This document shows, in pieces, positions 56,290 to 64,000 of a DNA stretch of 64,000 bases. Each line of letters opens with the position of its first letter. The first letter of the stretch is position 1. The notes below the pieces were generated by a model. It was not told where the DNA came from, made no database searches, and saw nothing but the letters and a program-made list of their open reading frames with translations. A program made the position numbers and the translations under genes. The stretch lies in contig NZ_JAKQZC010000006.1 in the NCBI RefSeq assembly GCF_023736115.1, forward strand, positions 310,001 through 374,000. The letters run 5' to 3'. This DNA comes from Salinicola avicenniae (lineage in GTDB: Bacteria > Pseudomonadota > Gammaproteobacteria > Pseudomonadales > Halomonadaceae).

Positions 56290-58541
56290 GGCGGTAGCAG
56301 GTGGGCAATCTGCCAGTCCGAGAGGCGCTGGCGGAGGTGTGCGCGCACCGCGGCCGTGGTGGGTAATGCCAAGGTTTCGTCGACCAGCGCCCGCGCATCC
56401 TCGAGCGGCACCCGGCGTATGGCGGCGCGCACGCGCGGCAAGCTCGGACCATTCATCGACAGGGCCTGGAAGCCCATGCCCATCAGCAGCAGCGCCCCGG
56501 CAGGGTCCCCCGCCAGCTCGCCGCAGACGGAAGCCGGCACGTTCAAGCGACCACTTTCCGTGGCCAGGTGGGCCAACGCGTTGAGCACTGCCGGGTGGCA
56601 GGCATCATAGAGGCCGGAGACGCGCGCATTGTTGCGATCCACCGCCAGCAGATATTGCGTCAGATCGTTGCTGCCGACGGAGAAGAAATCGACGCGCTCG
56701 GCCAGTGCCGCCAACTGATAGAGCGTCGCCGGCACCTCGATCATGACCCCGACCTTGGGCGAGGCGACTTCAATGCCATCCTCGGCCAACTCCTGGCGCG
56801 CGCGCGCCAGCAACCGCAGCGCCGTGTCCACCTCATCCACGCTGGTAATCATCGGCAGGAGAATGCGCAGATTGTCGAGCCCGCGTGAGGCCAACAGCAT
56901 CGCCCGCAGCTGCACCATCAGCACTTCGGGATGATCGAGGGTGACGCGAATACCACGCCAGCCCAGAAACGGATTGGCCTCGTTGATCGGAAAATAGGGC
57001 AGATCCTTGTCACCCCCGATATCCAGCGTGCGCATGACCACGGGCAACGGCGCGAAACTGGAAAGCTGCTCTTCGTAGAGACGCGTCTGCTCCTGCTCGC
57101 TGGGAAAGCGCTCGTTCATCATGAACGGCACCTCGGTGCGGTAGAGGCCGACGCCACTGACCCGAGACTTCAGCTGTGCGACCGCATCCACCGCCAGGCC
57201 GGTATTGACCAGCAGCGGCATGGCATGACCGTCCGGCGTCTCGCTAGGCAGGTGCTGCTCGTGCTCGAGCACTTCGGTTAGCGCTCGCTCCTCCTTGATC
57301 AACTTCGCGTAGCGCCTCGCGAGCTGGGGTTCCGGGCGCACGAACAGCCGCCCGCGGTGCCCGTCGAGAATCGCCTTGGCGCCATTGATGCGCGGCAGCG
57401 GCAGATCGACCATCCCCAGCACGGTAGGAATCCCCATCGCACGCGCCAGTATCGCGACATGGGAGTTGCTCGACCCCCGCACTGACACCAGCGCCGCTAA
57501 CCGCCCCTTGGGCAATTCGCCCAGCATGGCCGCGCTGATCTCGTCGCCAACCAGAATAGTGTTCTCGGGGAAGGAGGCCGGCGTACGCTCGCTGCCCTCC
57601 TGCAGGTGTGCAAGGACCCGACGCCCCAGATCGCGAATATCCGCCGCGCGCTCGCGCAGGTAACCATCGTCGACGCGCTCCAGATACTGGGTATGCCGGC
57701 GAACCACGTCGGCAAGCGCACCGGGCGCCCACTGCCCCTCGCGGATTCGTTTCTCGACCTCGTTACCCAGTGCCGCGTCACCCAGCATCTGCTGGTAGAC
57801 ATCGAACAGCGCCAGTTCCTGAGCGGAGATGCGGCTGGCCAGCCGCGCCCCCGCCTCGCGAATCTCGTCGCGCACATGCGCGATGGCGGCATGAAGGTGT
57901 GCTACCTCGGCGTCGGGATCGGTGGGGATCAGGTCCGGGACGCTGTCCAGGTCGGCCGGCGGCGCGACCACGACAATCTCTCCGGTCGCCATCCCCGGCG
58001 ATGCTGCCACGCCGGAAAACATCGCCTGGCCATCCGGCTGCGCCCGTCGATTGAGCGTCCCGGAGACCAGGGCATGCGCCAGTACGCCCGCCAACTGGGC
58101 GGCCATGGTCACCAGAAAAGCTTCGTCACCTTCGTCGAAGCGGCGTTTCTCCTGCTGCTGCACGACCAGTACGCCGAGCATGCGACGCTGGTGAATGATC
58201 GGCACGCCGAGAAAGCTGGAAAAACGCTCCTCGCCGGTTTCGGCGAAATAGCGGAAATAGGGGTGTGCCGGCGCATCTTCCAGGTTGAGCGGTTCTTCCC
58301 GCTGACCGACCAGACCGACCAGACCCTCGCCGAGCTTCATAGCGACGACGCCGACGGCCTGCGTGCGCAGACCGATGGTGTCCATCAGTACCAGGCGCTC
58401 TCGCTCGCGGTCGAACAGGTAAATGGAACAGACGTCGGTGCGCATCGCCTTGCGAATGCGACGAACCATGGTGGCAAGAGCCGCGTCCAGGCTACGCGCA
58501 CCATTCACTTCCTGGACGATACGGCGGAGGGTATCGAGCAT
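56280..58541 (-). CDS. ptsP: phosphoenolpyruvate–protein phosphotransferase PtsP (enzyme I-Ntr)
   Basis: 753 residues. A GAF sensor domain (about 1–160; MRTDVCSIYLFDRERERLVL) is followed by enzyme I: the phosphohistidine in RGSSNSHVAILAR (His ~361), RTEVPFMMNERFPSE and MIEVPATLYQLAALAERVDF. It passes phosphate from PEP to NPr and PtsN in the nitrogen-related PTS. Gene order rppH–ptsP matches E. coli. The start ATG at 58541 fits the family; a repeat-bearing gap separates it from rppH. Confidence 0.97.
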   Translation of the reverse strand: MLDTLRRIVQEVNGARSLDAALATMVRRIRKAMRTDVCSIYLFDRERERLVLMDTIGLRTQAVGVVAMKLGEGLVGLVGQREEPLNLEDAPAHPYFRYFAETGEERFSSFLGVPIIHQRRMLGVLVVQQQEKRRFDEGDEAFLVTMAAQLAGVLAHALVSGTLNRRAQPDGQAMFSGVAASPGMATGEIVVVAPPADLDSVPDLIPTDPDAEVAHLHAAIAHVRDEIREAGARLASRISAQELALFDVYQQMLGDAALGNEVEKRIREGQWAPGALADVVRRHTQYLERVDDGYLRERAADIRDLGRRVLAHLQEGSERTPASFPENTILVGDEISAAMLGELPKGRLAALVSVRGSSNSHVAILARAMGIPTVLGMVDLPLPRINGAKAILDGHRGRLFVRPEPQLARRYAKLIKEERALTEVLEHEQHLPSETPDGHAMPLLVNTGLAVDAVAQLKSRVSGVGLYRTEVPFMMNERFPSEQEQTRLYEEQLSSFAPLPVVMRTLDIGGDKDLPYFPINEANPFLGWRGIRVTLDHPEVLMVQLRAMLLASRGLDNLRILLPMITSVDEVDTALRLLARARQELAEDGIEVASPKVGVMIEVPATLYQLAALAERVDFFSVGSNDLTQYLLAVDRNNARVSGLYDACHPAVLNALAHLATESGRLNVPASVCGELAGDPAGALLLMGMGFQALSMNGPSLPRVRAAIRRVPLEDARALVDETLALPTTAAVRAHLRQRLSDWQIAHLLPPQD

Positions 58542-58583
58542 GAGGCCTTTTTCTTGTGGGCGAGGCGGTCCTCGTCATGGCAT

Positions 58584-58652
58584 CCGGGGACGCCGGCTAT
58601 GTCTCTGTCCCCGGGAACGCCGGCTATGTCTCCAGGAACACCGACTATGTGC
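58584..58652. repeat. 21-nt repeat, three copies, between rppH and ptsP
   Basis: CCGGGGACGCCGGCTATGTCT (58584–58604), then six bases, CCGGGAACGCCGGCTATGTCT minus one register at 58611–58631, then directly CCAGGAACACCGACTATGTGC (58632–58652). The first two differ by one base. It lies in the 200-bp gap between rppH and ptsP. Confidence 0.8.
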
Positions 58653-58720
58653 CTGCACAAACGTCTTGCGCAGAGACAGCGGCGACGCCAGCGCGATCAG
58701 CGCTGCCGCCTCCGGCGCAG

Positions 58721-58741
58721 GCGACGGCATCTCGCCGTCGC
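58721..58741. terminator. 8-bp hairpin directly after the rppH stop
   Basis: GCGACGGC (58721–58728), loop ATCTC, GCCGTCGC (58734–58741). It abuts the rppH stop codon at 58742. No T-tract follows on the minus strand, so an mRNA-end or attenuating structure is as likely as termination. Confidence 0.5.
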
Positions 58742-59236
58742 TCAGGTCATCTCTTCCAGCGACAGGCGGTGGAAGTCCGGTGCCAGCTCCCGCAGGGCCC
58801 GACGGTACACCTCGCGCTTGAAGGAGACCACCTGGCCCAACGGGTACCAGTAGCTGACCCATCGCCAGCCGTCGAATTCCGGCTTGGGGGTGCTGTCGAC
58901 GCAAACCTGGCTGTCATGGCAGCGAATCTTCAGCAGAAACCACTTCTGCTTCTGACCGATGCAGATCGGCTTGGAGTGCGTCCTCACCATGCGCCGGGGA
59001 AGGCGGTAGCGTAACCATCCTCGCGTACAGGCCACCACATCGACATCTTTGGACGTCAGTCCGATCTCTTCCTCGAGCTCCCGGAAGAGTGCCTGCTGCG
59101 GTGTCTCGTAAGCCTTGATACCTCCCTGCGGAAATTGCCACGCTTCCTGGCCTGCCCGACGCGCCCAGAGCAGTTGGCCGTCACAGTTGGCAATAATGAT
59201 GCCAACGTTCGGCCGAAAGCCATCGGCGTCTATCAC
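58742..59236 (-). CDS. rppH: RNA pyrophosphohydrolase
   Basis: 164 residues with the Nudix box [20 protein letters not shown] followed by IGL. It removes pyrophosphate from mRNA 5' ends and so starts decay. The GTG at 59236 gives an N-terminus ([12 protein letters not shown]) that lines up exactly with E. coli RppH (MIDDDGYRPNVGI) and has AAGGTG six bases upstream. A GTG nine bases earlier (59245) is an alternative. It is followed by ptsP, as in E. coli. Confidence 0.95.
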   Translation of the reverse strand: MIDADGFRPNVGIIIANCDGQLLWARRAGQEAWQFPQGGIKAYETPQQALFRELEEEIGLTSKDVDVVACTRGWLRYRLPRRMVRTHSKPICIGQKQKWFLLKIRCHDSQVCVDSTPKPEFDGWRWVSYWYPLGQVVSFKREVYRRALRELAPDFHRLSLEEMT

Positions 59237-59421
59237 GGGGTTCACCTTAACTCAATCGTCGTTGGCTTCATTCTTCCACAAAGCGAGAAAGGGCATCAAC
59301 ACGCCGCTGAGCAACGGCGACAATTCGTCAGCGCCCCGTGCCGGCGTGGGCAAGCCGGCGGGAGTCTGCGATACTGCGCAGCGTTTGACGCGTGCCCCGA
59401 CCCACACAACAGGAGCCAACC

Positions 59422-60081
59422 TTGAGTCTGGCCATTTTCGATCTCGACAATACTTTACTGAGCTGCGACAGCGACCATGCCTGGGGCGAATTCCTGATTG
59501 AACAGGGTGCCGTCGATGCCGAGGCCTATCGTCGCGAAAACGACCGCTATCTGCGCGACTACCAGGCGGGCCGCCTCGATATCATGGCGTATCTGGCCGT
59601 GGCCCTGAAGCCGCTGACCGAATACAGCGAAGAGCAGCTCCGCGCGTGGCATCAGCAGTTCATGGCCAGCAAGATCGAACCGCATATCCTGCCCCAGGGA
59701 GAAGAGCTCCTGGCGTGGCATCGCCAGCGCGGCGACTACCTGCTGATCGTGACCGCGACGAATCGCTTCATCACCGGACCGATCGCCGAACGCCTCGGCG
59801 TCGACGACCTCATCGCCATCGAACCCGAACGGGAGAATGGGCGCTATACGGGGCGCGTCAGCGGCACCCCCAGCTACCGGGAAGGCAAGGTAACCCGCCT
59901 GAACGCGTGGCTCGAGTCGCAACCCAGCCTGACGCTGGAGGACGCCTGGTTTTACAGCGACTCGATCAACGACCGCTTCCTGCTCGAGCAGGTCGGCAAC
60001 CCCGTCGCCGTCGACCCCGATGACGAATTGCGCGCCCTGGCCGACGACCGCGAGTGGCGGGTCATGTCGCTGCGAAATTGA
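59422..60081 (+). CDS. HAD-superfamily IB phosphatase (TTG start)
   Basis: 219 residues, class I HAD hydrolase. Motif I FDLDNTLL (first residues), motif II TATNRFIT, and motif III/IV with a lysine in REGKVTRLNAW and FYSDSINDRFLL. The pattern fits subfamily IB, which includes phosphoserine phosphatase-like enzymes; the substrate is unknown. The start is a TTG at 59422: AGGAG lies six bases upstream and the protein begins MSLAIFDLDNT. An upstream ATG at 59392 would add residues before the motif that the family lacks. Confidence 0.9.
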   Translation: MSLAIFDLDNTLLSCDSDHAWGEFLIEQGAVDAEAYRRENDRYLRDYQAGRLDIMAYLAVALKPLTEYSEEQLRAWHQQFMASKIEPHILPQGEELLAWHRQRGDYLLIVTATNRFITGPIAERLGVDDLIAIEPERENGRYTGRVSGTPSYREGKVTRLNAWLESQPSLTLEDAWFYSDSINDRFLLEQVGNPVAVDPDDELRALADDREWRVMSLRN

Positions 60082-60235
60082 GCCGCCGCAGGCAGTGAAC
60101 CGCCCGGACGATGCCGCCGAGTCACGCGTCTCGAGGCGAGGCAGACAGGTCCCGCCGCAGCCAAAACCGCGACGCCGATCGTGGCGTAAGCCTTTAGGAA
60201 AAGCGACGCTTAGGGCTTGCTCGCACTGAAACGCA

Positions 60236-60263
60236 GAAACCCCGGGCGCCAGCTCGGGGTTTC
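60236..60263. terminator. hairpin between convergent HAD phosphatase and rsd genes
   Basis: GAAACCCCG (60236–60244) pairs with CGGGGTTTC (60255–60263). An alternative outer pairing of ACTGAAA (left) with TTTCAGT (right) is possible. No long T-run follows, but the 9-bp GC-rich stem between convergent genes fits a bidirectional terminator. Confidence 0.6.
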
Positions 60264-60289
60264 AGTGGTCTGACGCGACGCCTCACGCT

Positions 60290-60808
60290 TCACTCGGCTG
60301 GCAGTGACCGCTCGGTAGCGCCTTGCCGGGCTGCGGCAGCGACCGGTGCATGCGCGGCATGCAGGCGGCCAATAAGATCGTCCTCCAGCGCGAAGCGCTC
60401 GGTCATCGCCGCACTCAGGCGGTCGAGCCATGCCGGTAGGCGCTCGGTATAGCAGCGGCAGCGCGCCGGGGTCGCATAGTCGTTGTCGAAATCCAGCACC
60501 AACTGCGTGGACGCCTCGACCCGAGCCAGCAGCTGGTCGGCCACGGCCAGCGCTGCCGTGTCGCCGAACGCCGAGGCCTCCTCCCGCAGCTGTGGATAGA
60601 TTTCGAAGTGGCCGGCACTGATGTAATCCATCAGGGCTTCGCTGAAGGTATCGATGCGCGGCTTGGAGACCGCCGAGAGGTCCGCGTCACAGAATTCGCG
60701 CAGATCCATCAGCGTCACCAACATGTCATAGCGTTGATCGAGCCAGCGGTCGACCAGCGCATGAACCCCGCCCCAACGCTCGCGCGCGCTCTTGCAATCT
60801 TCCAGCAT
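60290..60808 (-). CDS. rsd: Rsd/AlgQ-family anti-sigma-70 factor
   Basis: 172 residues. The helical Rsd/AlgQ pattern is visible: SARERWGGVHALVDRWLDQR, then LREFCDADLSAVSKPRIDTF and HFEIYPQLREEASAFGD. Rsd binds region 4 of sigma-70 and shifts RNA polymerase to alternative sigmas; in Pseudomonas AlgQ also affects alginate and virulence genes. The ATG at 60808 has GGGGAGGT upstream. It lies 38 nt after dsbB, as algQ lies next to a dsbB-type gene in Pseudomonas. Confidence 0.93.
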   Translation of the reverse strand: MLEDCKSARERWGGVHALVDRWLDQRYDMLVTLMDLREFCDADLSAVSKPRIDTFSEALMDYISAGHFEIYPQLREEASAFGDTAALAVADQLLARVEASTQLVLDFDNDYATPARCRCYTERLPAWLDRLSAAMTERFALEDDLIGRLHAAHAPVAAAARQGATERSLPAE

Positions 60809-60846
60809 GATCCACCTCCCCTCGTCCGTCACCTGCCTAGCAGGAT

Positions 60847-61401
60847 TCAGGCTGCGTGCCCCGCCGCGTCACTCGCCGTCGGCCGGCCTCCGCGCCCGCG
60901 CAGCAACAGCATCATCAGCGGCACGAGCCCCAGCACCACGAATCCCAGCAGCGTCCACTGCGGCAGGGTCACTCCCCAGAGAGCGCCATGGACCTCGGCA
61001 CACTCGCCTGAGCCGGATAGCACACGGGAGAGCACGTCCCATAGCGGCAGTATATCCATCATGTAGTCTAAGCCAGGACCGCAGCTCGGCACACTATCCG
61101 GAGGTAGGGATTGCAACCAAACGTGACGACCTGCCACACCGATACCGCCAAGCACGGCCAGCAAGGCCAGCAGTGCGTAGACACGACCGCCGCGGCGACC
61201 CGGGCCATGCAAGGCGCCAATCAGAAACACCACGCCGGCGGCGATCACCGCGACCCGCTGGAAGATACACAGCGGACAGGGCTCGAGCCCGACGCCGTAC
61301 TGCAGATAGAGCGCTACCGCCATCATCAGACAGCACATCGCCAGCCCGACCAGACACCATTCGCGCATGCTAGCCAACGCCAGCCGCTGCTTGATTTGCA
61401 T
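60847..61401 (-). CDS. dsbB: disulfide bond formation protein DsbB
   Basis: 184 residues with four helices. The first periplasmic loop has the CPLC redox pair (Cys42, Cys45) and the second has cysteines in VPSCGPGLDY and GSGECAEVHG. It reoxidises DsbA and passes electrons to quinone. The ATG at 61401 (MQIKQRLALASMREW) is preferred to 61485. It is followed by rsd and preceded by gshA, all on the minus strand. Confidence 0.95.
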   Translation of the reverse strand: MQIKQRLALASMREWCLVGLAMCCLMMAVALYLQYGVGLEPCPLCIFQRVAVIAAGVVFLIGALHGPGRRGGRVYALLALLAVLGGIGVAGRHVWLQSLPPDSVPSCGPGLDYMMDILPLWDVLSRVLSGSGECAEVHGALWGVTLPQWTLLGFVVLGLVPLMMLLLRGRGGRPTASDAAGHAA

Positions 61402-61489
61402 AATCCCTTCCCGTGCATGCCGGTCCCCCTGGGACCGGCGAGATGTGACGGCGACGTGGCACGGCGCCACTCGCGTTCGGATCAAAGAC

Positions 61490-63097
61490 TCACGCGGCCG
61501 GCCGAGGTTCCCTGGCCCGCGCGAAATAGTCGGTGATGAACTGCGCGAAGGAGACCTGATCGTCGGCCTCGATATCGTGCTGCTGCTGGTGCGATGTCTC
61601 GACCAGATCCGCGAATAGCGAGGCCCGCGCCTCGTCCATCGGCGTCTCGCGCCAATGCTCGCCCTGGGCCTGCGCCAGCTCGGTCACGAAGTCCGCCCAC
61701 TCGCCGCCATGCGACTCGAGCGCCCGCAACATGCGGGCCGAGGGCGTCAGCTCCGGGTCATCGAGACGCCGCGCCAGCGAGTCGACCGCCGCGAGATGCA
61801 GGCTGTCGCCTTCGATCTCGTCCAGCAGCGTGGCCACCTGACGCAGACCGTCGACGATCTCGTGACCGCGCGCGCGCAGGGGCACGCGACGGTCGCCGAC
61901 CTGCAGCTCGAGGTCGGGATCACGTCCACGCTCCACCACCAGGCGACGATTGTCGTCGAGGCGGTCGCACTCGTCGTCGGGAATCCACGGGCTCTCCGAC
62001 AGCAGACACCAGAGCAGAAAGGTATCGATGAAGCGCATCTGCGGTTCGTCGATACCCAGCGGCAGGAAGGGATCAAGATCGAGACAGCGCACCTCGATAT
62101 ATTCGACGCCGCGCGCCTCGAGCGCCTGGGTCGGCGTCTCGTCGTGGCGGGCGACCCGCTTGGGCCGGATGTCGCTGTAGTACTCGTTCTCGATCTGCAG
62201 AATGTTGGCGCTGAGCTGACGCCAGTCGCCGTCGACCTCGACGCCGATGCGCCGATAGTCCGGCCACTCGGTGGAGATCGCGTGGCGCAGCGTGCCGACG
62301 TAATTGGAGAGCGAGTTGAAACAGATCTTGAGCTGCGACTGCACCTGATTCTGATAACCGAGATCGGACATGCGCAGGCTCGTCGCATAAGGCGCGTAGA
62401 GCGTCTCCTTGCCTCGCGGCTCGAGCTTGTCGCAGCGACCGTCGGCGGCCGCATCGCCCAGAAAGCTGCGATCCAGCGCCGGCGAGGCACCGAAAAGATA
62501 GAGCAGCAGCCAGCTGTTGCGACGGAAGTTGCGGATCAGATCGAAATAGCGCGCCGACCGATACCCTTTGGCCGACTCATCCTCGCGCCCTTCCAGCGAC
62601 TGCAGCAGCGGCCAAATATCCTCCGGCAGCGAGACATTGTAGTGAATGCCGGCAATCGACTGCATGATCCGACCGTAGCGGACGTCCAGCCCCTTGCGGT
62701 AGACATGCTTCATGGTGCCGACATTGGACGTTCCGTAGTCGGCAATCGGAATGCTCTCGTTGCCCGCCAGCCGGGCCGGCATACTCGCCGGCCACAGCCA
62801 CTCGTGATCGAGCTTGCGATAGGTGAAACGCACCAGGTCACCGAGAAACGAGAGCGCATCCGCCGGCCGACAGTAGACCGGCGTGATGTACTCGAGCAGC
62901 GCTTCCGAGTAATCGGTCGTGATATGCGGATGTGTCAGCTTGGAGCCGAGGGCGTGAGGATGCGGCGTGGCCACGATCGCGCCGTCGGCGTCCACTCGCA
63001 ACCCTTCCTTTTCGATGCCTCGCCGAAGACGACCCAGCAATCCCTTGCGCGCCGGCATCATCAGCCGGCCGACATTCGTGGCGAGTTGATCAGACAC
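61490..63097 (-). CDS. gshA: glutamate–cysteine ligase
   Basis: 535 residues, proteobacterial class I GshA: GIEKEGLRVDADGAIVATPH, PHALGSKLTHPHITTDYSEA and LEYITPV near the N-terminus. It makes gamma-glutamylcysteine, the first step of glutathione synthesis, and so supplies the cofactor of FrmA/FghA encoded elsewhere in the window. The GTG at 63097 (VSDQLATNVGRL) has AAGGTG six bases upstream; an ATG at 63202 would add 35 residues unlike the family. It lies 88 nt before dsbB. Confidence 0.94.
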   Translation of the reverse strand: MSDQLATNVGRLMMPARKGLLGRLRRGIEKEGLRVDADGAIVATPHPHALGSKLTHPHITTDYSEALLEYITPVYCRPADALSFLGDLVRFTYRKLDHEWLWPASMPARLAGNESIPIADYGTSNVGTMKHVYRKGLDVRYGRIMQSIAGIHYNVSLPEDIWPLLQSLEGREDESAKGYRSARYFDLIRNFRRNSWLLLYLFGASPALDRSFLGDAAADGRCDKLEPRGKETLYAPYATSLRMSDLGYQNQVQSQLKICFNSLSNYVGTLRHAISTEWPDYRRIGVEVDGDWRQLSANILQIENEYYSDIRPKRVARHDETPTQALEARGVEYIEVRCLDLDPFLPLGIDEPQMRFIDTFLLWCLLSESPWIPDDECDRLDDNRRLVVERGRDPDLELQVGDRRVPLRARGHEIVDGLRQVATLLDEIEGDSLHLAAVDSLARRLDDPELTPSARMLRALESHGGEWADFVTELAQAQGEHWRETPMDEARASLFADLVETSHQQQHDIEADDQVSFAQFITDYFARAREPRPAA

Positions 63098-63243
63098 GCT
63101 CAACACCTTATCTCTAGGGAGGCGCGACACGCCCCCGGTTGTCCGTTCGTCGACGTCGGCGGGCATCGGCCCGCCCGCTTCGCCACACGAGCAAAACTTC
63201 ATTATGGAGCCGGCCCTGGCGCTTTCAAGGCTAACGACCTCGC

Positions 63244-64000
63244 TCAGGAGCCGCGACGCGCCTTGAGCAGCGCTTCGCCGAGCGCGCCCATCGGCTGCTG
63301 AGGCGACGAATCGCGACCACGCGGGCTCCCCTTTCCGCCGCGCTGGCCGCTCTTGCTACCCGGCTGGCCGCCCTTGCCCTCGGATTGGGAACGCCGCTCG
63401 CCGCCGTTGCGCCGCTCGGCCTTCTCTCCGGGCGTATCGTGCAAGCGCATGGAAAGGCCGATGCGCTGACGTGGTACGTCAACCTCCATCACCTTGACCT
63501 GTACGATATCACCCGCCTTGACCACCTGGCGCGGATCCTCGACGAAACGATCGGCCAGTGCCGAGATGTGCACCAGCCCATCCTGATGCACGCCGACATC
63601 AACGAACGCCCCGAAGTGGGTCACGTTGGTGACCACCCCCTCCAGACGCATGCCCGGTTCCAGGTCGGCGATCTTCTCGACCCCCTCGCGAAACTCGGCG
63701 GCCTTGAACTCGGGGCGCGGGTCACGCCCCGGCTTGTCCAGTTCGCTGATGATATCGATGACCGTCGGCACGCCGAAGGTATCGTCCACATAGTCGGCGG
63801 GCTTGAGCGATTTCAGGTAGCGGCTGTCGCCGATCAGCCCGCGCAGGTCGCGACCATTCCTCTCGGCGATGCGTGACACCAGCGGATAGGCCTCCGGGTG
63901 CACGGCGCTGGCATCGAGCGGGTTGCTGCCATCCATGATGCGCAGAAAACCGGCGCACTGCTCAAACGTCTTCGGCCCTAGCCGATCCACGTCCAGCAGG
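63244..64000 (-). CDS. tex: Tex transcription accessory protein, C-terminal part (5' end outside window)
   Basis: The frame runs to the window edge. The visible part has the helix-hairpin-helix region ([30 protein letters not shown]) and an S1 domain ([35 protein letters not shown]). It ends with a Gly/Lys/Arg/Ser-rich tail. Tex is a nucleic-acid-binding protein of the transcription machinery. The tail is longer than in E. coli and is likely unstructured. Confidence 0.95.
   Translation of the reverse strand, partial: LLDVDRLGPKTFEQCAGFLRIMDGSNPLDASAVHPEAYPLVSRIAERNGRDLRGLIGDSRYLKSLKPADYVDDTFGVPTVIDIISELDKPGRDPRPEFKAAEFREGVEKIADLEPGMRLEGVVTNVTHFGAFVDVGVHQDGLVHISALADRFVEDPRQVVKAGDIVQVKVMEVDVPRQRIGLSMRLHDTPGEKAERRNGGERRSQSEGKGGQPGSKSGQRGGKGSPRGRDSSPQQPMGALGEALLKARRGS

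Noticed and set aside
58556-59014. plus-strand small protein with seven-residue repeats over the rppH–ptsP gap
   Set aside because: The frame runs antisense into rppH, lacks a ribosome binding site and shows repeats only because the DNA period is 21.
61655-63301. 548-codon plus-strand frame antisense to gshA
   Set aside because: gshA is unmistakable on the other strand and the product has no recognisable motif.

Overview
This is GC-rich chromosomal DNA from a gammaproteobacterium, most likely a member of the Halomonadaceae (Halomonas/Chromohalobacter/Salinicola relatives). That placement is inferred from three things. The block rppH–ptsP–lgt–thyA–folA and the pair rsd–dsbB are gammaproteobacterial gene orders. 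Exported proteins are strongly acidic, as in halophiles. Solute transport genes (TRAP, SSS, betaine-type binding protein, sulfate ABC, polyamine-type ABC) and LysR regulators are abundant. I saw no rRNA, tRNA, insertion sequence, prophage or CRISPR array. The window is ordinary chromosome with well-packed genes.

Layout. 1–5 kb: the end of an RTX-type secreted protein, a cyclic-peptide-type ABC exporter, and a LysR regulator divergent from a quinone-oxidoreductase-like enzyme. 5.9–11.2 kb: an AEC transporter, two small acidic exported proteins facing a shared bidirectional terminator, an RpiR-type regulator with an aminotransferase, and a DUF4174 protein. 11.3–18.1 kb: the 5-oxoprolinase genes pxpABC divergent from a LysR gene followed by a complete TRAP transporter. 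18.3–23.7 kb: a sodium/sugar symporter with an aldose dehydrogenase, mtgA, an esterase, and an orphan betaine-type binding protein. 24–29 kb: a CysB-type regulator and the sulfate import operon sbp–cysT–cysW–cysA. 29.2–32.5 kb: glutathione-dependent formaldehyde detoxification (frmA, fghA) with a divergent LysR gene. 32.6–35.9 kb: a Crp/Fnr regulator, L-serine dehydratase, and a GcvA-like regulator. 36–42.6 kb: a six-helix membrane protein of unknown function, a LuxR-type response regulator next to acetyl-CoA synthetase, sprT, a UPF0149 protein, and a cardiolipin synthase. 42.8–51 kb: plsB, a four-gene polyamine-type ABC operon, and a porin. 51–64 kb: housekeeping genes (a ProQ-domain protein, folA, thyA, lgt, tauE, an NRDE protein, ptsP, rppH, a HAD phosphatase, rsd, dsbB, gshA, and the end of tex).

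The most unusual feature is a set of short tandem duplications between genes, with unit lengths of 13, 14, 14, 19, 21 and 40 nt. Four of them sit on or just past the stop codon of a gene (aldose dehydrogenase, cysA, frmA, cardiolipin synthase). In the first of these the 14-nt period repeats the TAG stop in all three reading frames. The units do not share sequence, so this looks like a recurring process or constraint and not a dispersed element. Several divergent regulator promoters also carry clean palindromes (frmA/LysR, sdaA/LysR, cysB, pxpA/LysR), which are listed as operator candidates.
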